Below are positions 1-5,919 of a stretch of DNA of 18,119 bases, piece after piece (position 1 is the stretch's first letter; every line of letters begins with the position of its first letter). The translations under genes and the position numbers were made by a program. Location: NCBI GenBank assembly GCA_019420465.1, contig JAHZHB010000027.1, forward strand, positions 1 to 18,119. Direction: 5' to 3'. The notes under the pieces are model-generated. The model worked only from the letters and a program-made list of their open reading frames with translations. It searched no databases and had not been told where the DNA came from. The stretch is from Lachnospiraceae bacterium. GTDB lineage: Bacteria; Bacillota; Clostridia; Lachnospirales; Lachnospiraceae.

Positions 1-51
1 AGCGCACGGCTGGGGGCCGTGAGGTCGCAGGTTCGAATCCTGTTACCCCGA
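1..51 (+). tRNA. tRNA-Pro (anticodon GGG), 3' part, cut by window start
   Basis: A 5-bp anticodon stem CACGG/CCGTG (5-9, 17-21) encloses the loop CTGGGGG, which puts anticodon GGG at 12-14 and reads proline codon CCC. A five-base variable region follows, then the T arm GCAGG-TTCGAAT-CCTGT (29-45) and the acceptor strand TACCCCG with discriminator A at 51. The acceptor strand fits the CGGGG start usual for tRNA-Pro. No CCA is encoded. The D arm and 5' half lie outside the window. A run of six T follows directly at 52-57. Confidence 0.9.
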
Positions 52-70
52 TTTTTTGATATAATGCCAG

Positions 71-123
71 AAACCCTTGAAAACGCTGAAGTCCTTGAAA
101 ACAAAGCGCTTTCAGGGGTTTTT
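71..123 (+). terminator. Long-stem terminator after the tRNA
   Basis: Bases 71-87 pair with 105-121 over 17 positions, with one wobble and one A/C mismatch, around a 17-base loop. The 3' arm ends in a T run (119-123). It most likely ends the tRNA transcript, backing up the T6 run at 52-57. Confidence 0.7.
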
Positions 124-126
124 GCT

Positions 127-155
127 TTGCCTTTTCATCAACGTAGGTGTATACT
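127..155 (+). promoter_or_regulatory. Candidate sigma-70-type promoter for the 60-residue protein
   Basis: TTGCCT (127-132) and TATACT (150-155) are separated by 17 bases. The site lies just after the tRNA terminator and about 70 bases ahead of the next start codon. Confidence 0.45.
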
Positions 156-225
156 GATATCAACATACAGCCCGCAGGCCAGCCTTACTGCCCAGGCTGA
201 TAAAAAGTCGAGAGGAGACACAGTC

Positions 226-408
226 ATGGAATTAAAAGACGTAGTAAATAAAGGACTCCAGAGAGCAAAAGAATACGTAGCAGAGAAGCACCTTCTTCCC
301 GGCGAAAAGGACAAATACATAGCCCAGCTGGAAGCCGACCTCGAAAAGAAAGAAAAAGAGATCGCCAGCTTAAAGCGCAGCCGTCAGAGAAATAAATGGC
401 GTCGATAA
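226..408 (+). CDS. Small charged coiled-coil protein, unknown function
   Basis: This is a 60-residue protein. The open frame continues upstream into the tRNA, but AGAGGAGA at 211-218 sets the start at ATG 226 with a normal spacing of about 7 bases. The second half (residues 27-56) is rich in Glu and Lys, with leucine and isoleucine at heptad-like spacing, so it should form a single amphipathic helix or coiled coil. The tail is strongly basic (KRSRQRNKWRR). There is no signal peptide, membrane segment or recognisable enzyme motif. It stands alone between a tRNA and a GntR gene with its own candidate promoter. I do not recognise the family. The ribosome binding site and codon use suggest it is real. 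Confidence 0.65.
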   Translation: MELKDVVNKGLQRAKEYVAEKHLLPGEKDKYIAQLEADLEKKEKEIASLKRSRQRNKWRR

Positions 409-427
409 AAAATGGCATACAAAAAGT

Positions 428-456
428 TCGCAAAAGGGATGTGGACGGCTTTTTTT
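428..456 (+). terminator. Weak possible terminator after the small protein gene
   Basis: GTTCGC and GTGGAC can form a six-pair stem with two wobbles, followed after GGC by eight T (449-456). The stem is weak, and only the T run argues for termination. Confidence 0.3.
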
Positions 457-490
457 TAAGAAATATTATTACAAAAAAGGAATGAAATCC

Positions 491-1150
491 ATGCGTTTAA
501 ATAAACAGACCCTGTCCGAGCAGATCTATGAGATCCTGAGGCAGGACATTTTGACACAGAAGATCAAATGTGGCACAAAGCTTACACTGAAAATGCTGCA
601 GGAACGTTTTGAAGTCAGTTCCACACCGATCCGTGAGGCACTGACCCGGCTTTCCGAAGAAGGACTGATGTTTTATTACTCCAATATCGGTGTGCGTGTT
701 CTTGAGTTTACCCCGCAGGATCTGCGGGAAATCTTTCAGTTTATGGGGGATCTGGATGCTCTGGCCGTGCGTTATGCCGCAGAACATGTACAGTATGAAG
801 AACTGACCACACGTTTAAAGGAAAATCTGCTGACCTGTGAGAAAGAGACAGATACCAAAAAGCTTATGGAATTATCTGACGAATTCCATCTGCTTTTTTA
901 TGAATACTGTGACAATTCCCGCCTGAAAAGTTCAGCCGAACGTATGCGTTCACAGCTTTCCGTCGCTGCCTATCAGTATGAACAGCAGATGGATAACCGA
1001 AGCCATATTCATGAAGAACACAGAAGTATCTACGAAGCATTTGCAGCGGGACAGGCAGAGGAAGCCTCAGCCAAAATGAAAGCCCATCTGATGCATTCTC
1101 TGGTATATGCACAGGCAGTATGGCCACAGGAAAATCCGGAAGAATACTAA
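491..1150 (+). CDS. GntR-family transcriptional regulator, FCD (FadR-like) subfamily
   Basis: The product is about 219 residues, normal for FCD regulators. I chose ATG 491 over ATG 482 because AAGGA at 477-481 lies 9 bases before 491 but touches 482. Residues 5-68 form the winged helix, including the recognition-helix signature STPIREAL. Residues about 75-205 form the all-helical FCD ligand domain, with His133, His177 and His199 at the usual metal-ligand places. The usual acidic residue four before the first His looks like Ser129, with Asp130 next to it, so metal binding may be altered. FCD proteins bind small carboxylates or similar ligands and act as dimers on short dyads. The gene is alone. 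The large reductase and transporter operon begins about 1.4 kb downstream and is a plausible but unproven target. Confidence 0.9.
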   Translation: MRLNKQTLSEQIYEILRQDILTQKIKCGTKLTLKMLQERFEVSSTPIREALTRLSEEGLMFYYSNIGVRVLEFTPQDLREIFQFMGDLDALAVRYAAEHVQYEELTTRLKENLLTCEKETDTKKLMELSDEFHLLFYEYCDNSRLKSSAERMRSQLSVAAYQYEQQMDNRSHIHEEHRSIYEAFAAGQAEEASAKMKAHLMHSLVYAQAVWPQENPEEY

Positions 1151-1170
1151 TTGTTAATCCTGCTTTAGAA

Positions 1171-1197
1171 GACCAGGTTTTGAAATCAAAACTGGTC
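1171..1197. repeat. Inverted repeat after the GntR gene
   Basis: GACCAGGTTTTG (1171-1182) pairs with CAAAACTGGTC (1187-1197) with one bulged G and a 4-base centre. No T run follows, so it is not a standard terminator. It could be an RNA hairpin or an operator. A partial copy of the arm (ACCAGGT) occurs at 1204-1210. Confidence 0.6.
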
Positions 1198-1232
1198 CAC
1201 TGAACCAGGTATTGATATGCATGGCAATAAAG

Positions 1233-1277
1233 AGCGTTGCAGTCCGCAAATCATCTGTGAACTGCAGCGCTTTTTTT
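1233..1277 (+). terminator. Intrinsic terminator of the GntR gene
   Basis: AGCGTTGCAGT (1233-1243) pairs with ACTGCAGCGCT (1261-1271) over 11 positions with one wobble. A run of seven T follows (1271-1277). Confidence 0.85.
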
Positions 1278-1311
1278 CGCATATTATAGGAAAAACGGAG
1301 TCTGCCTGCAG

Positions 1312-2067
1312 ATGGAATATACGGGGGAAGGGCTTTGCACCTATGCAGAGAGTAAACTCGGTACACCGTATTTTTTTGGCGCAAAACTGCAGCCGCTTAC
1401 CGAGTCGTTTATGGATGTTATGCACCGGATGCATTCCGCGGTCGTAACCGAAGCGTATATGGAAAAAGCCAGAAAAAAACAAATGATCGGTAAGATCTGC
1501 TGTGACTGTTCTGGCCTGATCGAAGGCTATACGGGGATTCCGTTGGGAACAGCGCAGCTGTATGCCAGAGCCAGTCTCCGTATGCCGATGGAACAGGCAG
1601 ATGTGTTTCCGCCTGGAACGATCCTGTGGAAAAAAGGCCATGTTGCTGTGTTTACAGGCTGTGAACAGGGGAAACTCTGCTGCATCGAATCCCGCAGTAT
1701 AGACTATGGTTGCGTGAAATCGGAAATAAATGGACGTGGCTTTACCCACGGTCTTTTGCTGAAAGATATCCTGTATCCTGCATATGATCTGCCGGGGCAG
1801 ACGCCAGAGAAAAATCCCTATCCGGTTCCGGTCAAGACGCTCTATCCGGGCAATGATGGTGCCTGTGTGCGATGGCTGCAGTATGCGCTTATTGAATCTG
1901 GATATGTTCTGATCATCAGTGGCAGATTTGACAGAGCAACCACACAGGCTCTGATCGCTTACCAGAATACGGCGGATCTGTATCTGGAACTGGGCACAGC
2001 CGGTCCGGCCACGATCTGTTCACTGTCAGAACAGTCCGGTGAAAGAATATCTGATTTGTATCGGTAA
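1312..2067 (+). CDS. NlpC/P60-type cysteine hydrolase with C-terminal peptidoglycan-binding domain
   Basis: The protein has 251 residues. The N-terminal part resembles NlpC/P60 peptidases, which cut peptide bonds in cell-wall stems. The nucleophile motif is DCSG with Cys66, and the catalytic His is His110 in GHVAVF. Residues from about 176 to 240 form a PG_binding_1-like three-helix unit (pattern VKTLYPGNDG, WLQYAL, GRFDRATTQALIAYQ). No N-terminal signal peptide or membrane segment is visible, which is odd for a wall enzyme. The domain order, catalytic first and binding second, is also seen in phage endolysins. The start is supported only by GGAG at 1297-1300 with a spacing of 11. It is monocistronic, between two terminators. 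The exact substrate cannot be told. Confidence 0.8.
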   Translation: MEYTGEGLCTYAESKLGTPYFFGAKLQPLTESFMDVMHRMHSAVVTEAYMEKARKKQMIGKICCDCSGLIEGYTGIPLGTAQLYARASLRMPMEQADVFPPGTILWKKGHVAVFTGCEQGKLCCIESRSIDYGCVKSEINGRGFTHGLLLKDILYPAYDLPGQTPEKNPYPVPVKTLYPGNDGACVRWLQYALIESGYVLIISGRFDRATTQALIAYQNTADLYLELGTAGPATICSLSEQSGERISDLYR

Positions 2068-2073
2068 AAAAAC

Positions 2074-2107
2074 GAGGAGCCACCCATTTCGGATGGCTCC
2101 TCATTTT
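2074..2107 (+). terminator. Intrinsic terminator after the NlpC/P60 gene
   Basis: GAGGAGCCACCC (2074-2085) pairs with GGATGGCTCCTC (2091-2102) over 12 positions with one wobble and a 5-base loop. A short T run follows at 2104-2107. Confidence 0.85.
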
Positions 2108-2324
2108 GAAAGGAAAGAGAGAAAAAATCTGTTATATGTCATCCACACCAGTTACGGTGGGGAAATGTCGGCTGCTATCGGGAAAGCAGTTGCTTTTGTC
2201 GTTTCCCTTTGACAGTAAATAGAATACCGTAAAAATGTGACAAAATCATGTGCAAATTCGAAAAGGTCGGTAAAATTTATAAACTATTTCAAAAGAAAAA
2301 GTGAGAAAATCAAGCGCTTTTGTA
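2108..2324. other. AT-rich intergenic region without a visible gene
   Basis: No frame with a ribosome binding site was found. Poly-A and poly-T patches are common towards the right end. A TTGACA occurs at 2209-2214 but has no good -10 box at 16-18 bases. The stretch may hold upstream regulatory sites for the operon promoter. Confidence 0.5.
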
Positions 2325-2331
2325 TTTACAA
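2320..2331. promoter_or_regulatory. Candidate operator dyad over the -35 box
   Basis: TTGTA-TT-TACAA is a perfect inverted repeat whose right half overlaps the -35 hexamer of the operon promoter. It resembles the GT...AC dyads bound by GntR/FCD proteins, though its centre is one base longer than the FadR-type consensus. A repressor here would block the polymerase. Confidence 0.35.
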
Positions 2332-2353
2332 CAGTACAGTAAAGTGCTATAGT
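2325..2353 (+). promoter_or_regulatory. Extended -10 promoter of the reductase-peptidase-transporter operon
   Basis: TTTACA (2325-2330), a 17-base spacer and TATAGT (2348-2353), with TG one base before the -10 box. The start of transcription is expected near 2360. This leaves a leader of about 190 bases before the first gene. Confidence 0.7.
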
Positions 2354-2406
2354 CATATTTGTAACAAACATTTTGCAAAATGCAAAATTAAGCAATGAAT
2401 TCCTGC

Positions 2407-2443
2407 AAAGGTGCATAAAGGCGGTTCCTTTATGCACCTTTTT
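2407..2443 (+). terminator. Perfect 15-bp terminator-type hairpin in the operon leader (possible attenuator)
   Basis: Bases 2407-2421 pair exactly with 2427-2441 around the loop CGGTT, and five T follow or overlap (2439-2443). It lies downstream of the only good promoter and about 110 bases before the first start codon, so it would stop most transcripts unless countered. The upstream palindrome TTTTGCAAAA (near 2371-2380) can pair with the TTTTTGCAAAG that ends the hairpin, giving a possible competing fold. Confidence 0.7.
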
Positions 2444-2551
2444 GCAAAGAAGATATTTTCACCAAAAGTAAACTGTCGGAAATCAAAACATGCTCTGTCT
2501 GAGCAGACGATGAAGTGTACGGCAGGGAAAAGAAGAAAGGAGCAAAGAGTT

Positions 2552-4489
2552 ATGGCAGAATACGCATGGCCGTATCCGGACGAATTTAACCAGACAGAGA
2601 CAATGGAGTCCGATGTCCTCGTTCTGGGTGGTGGTCTGGCCGGATGTTATGCTGCGATCGCAGCTGCCAGAAAGGGCAAAAAGGTAGTACTGGTAGAGAA
2701 AGGTGCTACAAAGAGGAGTGGTTCAGGAGGTACCGGGTTTGACCACTGGGAATCTGCCTGTACGAATCCCTGTTCCGGTGTGACTCCGGAGGAGATCGCT
2801 AATGCCTATGTGGATGAGCAGGATCATTACAGCAATGGTATCGCGCACTATATCGAATGCCGTGAGGGATATGACCGGCTTCTGGATATGGAGAGCTTTG
2901 GCGGCAAGATCCGTGATACAGAGGATGAATTTAAAGGGGCTGAGTTCCGTGACGATGAAACGAAGCTGATGTTTGCCTATGATTATAAGAACAAATTCAC
3001 CTTACGTGTATGGGGTTCGACATTCAAACCGGCTTTGTACAAAGAGCTAAAGCGTCTCGGCGTAAAGATCTATGACCGTACCGAAGCCACATCCCTTCTC
3101 GTTGAAGAGAAAAACGGCAAAAAACGTGGTATCGGTGCCATAGGTATGAATGTACATACAGGAAAGCTCATGGTATTCAGAGCCAAAGCCACGACACTGA
3201 CCATGTCACGACCGGCCAGGGTATGGCTGTTTAATCCGGATCTGACAGGTCTGTGTGAGTTCCGTCCGATGCAGTCGATCGGCAGTGGACACGCGATGGG
3301 CTGGCGCGCCGGTGTGGAATTTACCATGATGGAAAAATCCGTCAAAGGTGAGTTCTCCGCTTCGGGAAGAAGCTTCCCGCCGTACAGTACCGGAAACAAC
3401 CACAATACCTGGTATGCGGCAACGATGGTTGATGCCAGAGGTGTGGAGATCCCGTATCTGGACCGTGACGGTAATGTGTTAAAAACCGTTTCCGAGAGAT
3501 ATTATCCCGTAAAAGGCCAGAAATTCTTCTTAAAGGGCGGTGTGATCGATGAGCCGAAGTATGAATACAGAGGTCCGGAGACGATGCCGTTTGACGAGCT
3601 GATCAAACGTGGCTACCAGCTGCCGTTCTATGCAGATTTAAGCCGTATGCCGGAGATGGAAAGAAAAGTCATCTGGGGCATGATGGTCGGTGAAGAAGGC
3701 AAGACAAAGATTCCGGTACTGCAGTATTATACAGACAAGGGATTTGATCCTGCAAAGCATATGCTGCAGAGCTACGGTACCGGCTGGCAGTCCGCAGCTT
3801 TTCTGGAGCAGGAGAGACAGCTTTTCGGTGCACCGGGTGGTATCATGCATGACTGGGATCTGAAGACCAATATCGATGGTATCTATGCTGCCGGTGATCA
3901 GCTGTTTGCCTCTGACTGTGCCGGATTTGCCTGTGCAACCGGATATTATGCCGGACGTAAAGCGGCAGATTACAGTGGTACGGTAGAGCTTGGTGAAGTC
4001 AGTCAGGCGGATGTGGATGCAGAGCGTGAAAGACTGTATGCGCCGATGTACCGTACAGAGGGCGTGACATGGAAAGAGCTGAATATGGCCATCTCCAAAT
4101 GTATGCAGAACTACTGTGGCGGTGTCAAATGTGAAGCCCTGTTAAAGGAAGGTCTGGATCTGTTAAAGAGTTACCGCGAGGAGATCGTGCCGCAGCTGTA
4201 CTGCTCAAATCCGCACGAGCTGATGCGTACCCATGAGGTACTGGATATCCTTGATGTTTCCGAGATGATCCTGCATGCCTGCCTGATGCGTAAATCCAGT
4301 TCAAAGCAGCTTTGCTTCTACAGAAGTGATTATCCGGAAATGGACCCAAAAGAGGAACACTGCTTTATCACGATCCGTCAGGAAGATGGCGTGCCGGTAC
4401 GTGGAACTGTGCCGGGTGACTATTTTGGTGATCTGAAAACCGAGTATGAAAAGAGAAATCAGGACTACATCGGAGGTGAAGGAAAATGA
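2552..4489 (+). CDS. AprA-like FAD-dependent oxidoreductase (fumarate reductase/SdhA superfamily), substrate unknown
   Basis: The protein has 645 residues, close to AprA of adenylylsulfate reductase. The start is ATG 2552, behind AAAGGAG; the open frame runs on upstream to 2411, but that part is the leader hairpin. The FAD Rossmann motif is GGGLAG (26-31), with Glu49 as the likely ribose ligand. The C-terminal FAD motif is AAGD (446-449). HELMR (555-559) and YRSDYPE (590-596) match the end of AprA as I remember it. The places that hold APS in AprA differ: the segment after the Rossmann fold reads SGSGGTGFDHWE (56-67), and the usual EHRF stretch reads EKSV (261-264). It overlaps the ferredoxin gene and is probably cytoplasmic, with electrons passing through that partner. 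It may reduce or oxidise a product of the imported peptide, but this is inference. Confidence 0.85.
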   Translation: MAEYAWPYPDEFNQTETMESDVLVLGGGLAGCYAAIAAARKGKKVVLVEKGATKRSGSGGTGFDHWESACTNPCSGVTPEEIANAYVDEQDHYSNGIAHYIECREGYDRLLDMESFGGKIRDTEDEFKGAEFRDDETKLMFAYDYKNKFTLRVWGSTFKPALYKELKRLGVKIYDRTEATSLLVEEKNGKKRGIGAIGMNVHTGKLMVFRAKATTLTMSRPARVWLFNPDLTGLCEFRPMQSIGSGHAMGWRAGVEFTMMEKSVKGEFSASGRSFPPYSTGNNHNTWYAATMVDARGVEIPYLDRDGNVLKTVSERYYPVKGQKFFLKGGVIDEPKYEYRGPETMPFDELIKRGYQLPFYADLSRMPEMERKVIWGMMVGEEGKTKIPVLQYYTDKGFDPAKHMLQSYGTGWQSAAFLEQERQLFGAPGGIMHDWDLKTNIDGIYAAGDQLFASDCAGFACATGYYAGRKAADYSGTVELGEVSQADVDAERERLYAPMYRTEGVTWKELNMAISKCMQNYCGGVKCEALLKEGLDLLKSYREEIVPQLYCSNPHELMRTHEVLDILDVSEMILHACLMRKSSSKQLCFYRSDYPEMDPKEEHCFITIRQEDGVPVRGTVPGDYFGDLKTEYEKRNQDYIGGEGK

Positions 4490-4770
4490 TGAACAGGTTA
4501 AAAGCAGAAGTCATTCCCTGCAGTGCCACACCGCTGATCTATGATGAAGAAAAATGTATTGGCTGCAATGCCTGCGCAGAGATCTGTCAGTGTGATATCC
4601 TGCTGCCAAATCCGGAAAAAGGGAAGTCTCCCATCGTCATGTATCCGGGAGAGTGTTATTATTGTGGTGCCTGCGTGATGGTCTGTCCGAAAAAGGGTGC
4701 ACTCCGTCTGCAGCATCCGGTCATGAACCGCACCAAATTTGTGCCGGTAAAGCCGGAACCGGAAAAATGA
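4486..4770 (+). CDS. AprB-like ferredoxin, two [4Fe-4S] clusters
   Basis: The protein has 94 residues. Cys24, 27, 30 with Cys67, and Cys57, 60, 63 with Cys34, form two classic four-cysteine sets. Cys36 is an extra cysteine where ferredoxins often have proline. The start ATG 4486 overlaps the reductase stop (ATGA), with a second ATG directly after it; GGAGGTG at 4472-4478 serves either. AprB of APS reductase has the same two-cluster core plus a long C-terminal tail that wraps around AprA. Here the tail is nearly absent, only about 20 residues. The tight overlap says the protein is the electron-transfer partner of the flavoprotein. A general ferredoxin is less likely. Confidence 0.88.
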   Translation: MMNRLKAEVIPCSATPLIYDEEKCIGCNACAEICQCDILLPNPEKGKSPIVMYPGECYYCGACVMVCPKKGALRLQHPVMNRTKFVPVKPEPEK

Positions 4771-4873
4771 TCGCAGACTGCTGCCAGGCGGTTGCAGCAT
4801 AAAAGAAAACAAGAAATATACAGGGAAAAACATACAGCATAAAGAGCAGGAGATACCTGCAGGAGGGATTGCT

Positions 4874-5896
4874 ATGGAACCAGTAAGAAACGAAGCATTA
4901 TTAAAAGAACTGACACAGGCCTTTGGCGTTGCCGGATTTGAGGACAATATCCGTGAGATCATCCGCCGTGAAGTGACACCGTATGCCGACGAGATCACAG
5001 AAGATGCGATCGGCAACCTGATCGTACTGAAAAAAGGTGTGGATCACCCGCATAAAAAGAGAATCATGTTTGCTGCCCATATGGATGAGATCGGCTTTAT
5101 GGTCAAAAAGATCCTGCCGGATGGCACGCTGCAGGTCTGCAATCTCGGCTGGAACTGGACAGGTTCGGCCTATAACGGCAGAGTACAGTTCGCCAATGGT
5201 ATGACGGGTGTCGTAGGCTGTAACGGTCCGATCGAGGAAGCCGGAAACAAGGCCGGAAAACTGGTCATCGACATCGGTGCAAAGGATAAAGAAGATGCAG
5301 AAAAATATGTAAAACTCGGTGATCCGATCGGGTATATCGGAGAATATCTGCACATGCAGAATGATCTGGTATGCTCAAAATCCCTGGATAACCGTATCGG
5401 CTGTTTCCAGCTGATCGAGGCCCTCAAAGAGAATGACGGCAAAGGACCGAACGATGTGTATTATGTCTTTACGGTACAGGAAGAGCTGGGCTGTCGTGGT
5501 TCCAAACCTTCCGCAGCAGCTATCAAGCCGGATATCGGTGTGGCCGTAGATATCACGCCGGCACATGATTATCCGTGTGACCTTGAGGGAAGCAATGCTG
5601 TCAATGCCGGTGCAGCGATTAAGATCTGTGATCCTTCTGTTGTCTGTGACCGCCATGTGGTAGCTGCCATGATCGACTGTTGTGAAAAACAGAATATTCC
5701 GTATCAGCGTGAAGTTATCGACCAGGGCGGTACGGATGCATCCAGTATGAACGTTTCCCATTACGGTGTGCGCGCCGGTGGTATTGCGGTAGCTACGCGT
5801 TACCCGCACTGCCAGAGCTGTGTGGCATCTTTACGCGACATCGAAGCCGGTGTACGCCTGTGTGCTGCATTTGCTGCATATGAGTTTACCTATTAA
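4874..5896 (+). CDS. M42-family metallopeptidase (glutamyl aminopeptidase/endoglucanase-like)
   Basis: The protein has 340 residues, usual for M42 enzymes, which remove N-terminal residues from peptides using two metal ions in large self-assembled particles. The metal and catalytic residues are in place: His69 and Asp71 in AAHMDEIGF, Asp172 in SLDNR, Glu203-Glu204 in VQEELG, Asp226 in VAVDIT and His312 in RYPHC. There is no signal peptide, so it acts in the cytoplasm. AGGAGGG (4860-4866) precedes ATG 4874 by 7 bases. A 103-base gap separates it from the ferredoxin gene, and 23 bases separate it from the binding-protein gene. Next to a peptide transporter it most likely trims imported peptides or conjugates. 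Specificity cannot be read from the sequence. Confidence 0.93.
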   Translation: MEPVRNEALLKELTQAFGVAGFEDNIREIIRREVTPYADEITEDAIGNLIVLKKGVDHPHKKRIMFAAHMDEIGFMVKKILPDGTLQVCNLGWNWTGSAYNGRVQFANGMTGVVGCNGPIEEAGNKAGKLVIDIGAKDKEDAEKYVKLGDPIGYIGEYLHMQNDLVCSKSLDNRIGCFQLIEALKENDGKGPNDVYYVFTVQEELGCRGSKPSAAAIKPDIGVAVDITPAHDYPCDLEGSNAVNAGAAIKICDPSVVCDRHVVAAMIDCCEKQNIPYQREVIDQGGTDASSMNVSHYGVRAGGIAVATRYPHCQSCVASLRDIEAGVRLCAAFAAYEFTY

Positions 5897-5919
5897 TAAG
5901 CCTGTTAAGGAGAAAACAG

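Noticed and set aside
19..225. Upstream extension of the 60-residue protein
   Set aside because: It would translate tRNA sequence and the tRNA terminator.
1186..1749. A 187-codon frame on the - strand
   Set aside because: It is opposite the NlpC/P60 gene and crosses a terminator; no ribosome binding site.
2209..2214. TTGACA as a -35 box for the operon
   Set aside because: No recognisable -10 box lies 16-18 bases downstream; the promoter at 2325-2353 is much better.
2411..2551. N-terminal extension of the flavoprotein by 47 residues
   Set aside because: The extension would start inside the leader hairpin. It has no AGGAGG-type site and shows no family similarity, while ATG 2552 has a strong site.
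4771..4873. Small hairpins (GCTGC/GCAGC and GCAGG/CCTGC) between the ferredoxin and peptidase genes
   Set aside because: Stems of only five pairs without T runs; too weak to call a terminator or riboswitch.
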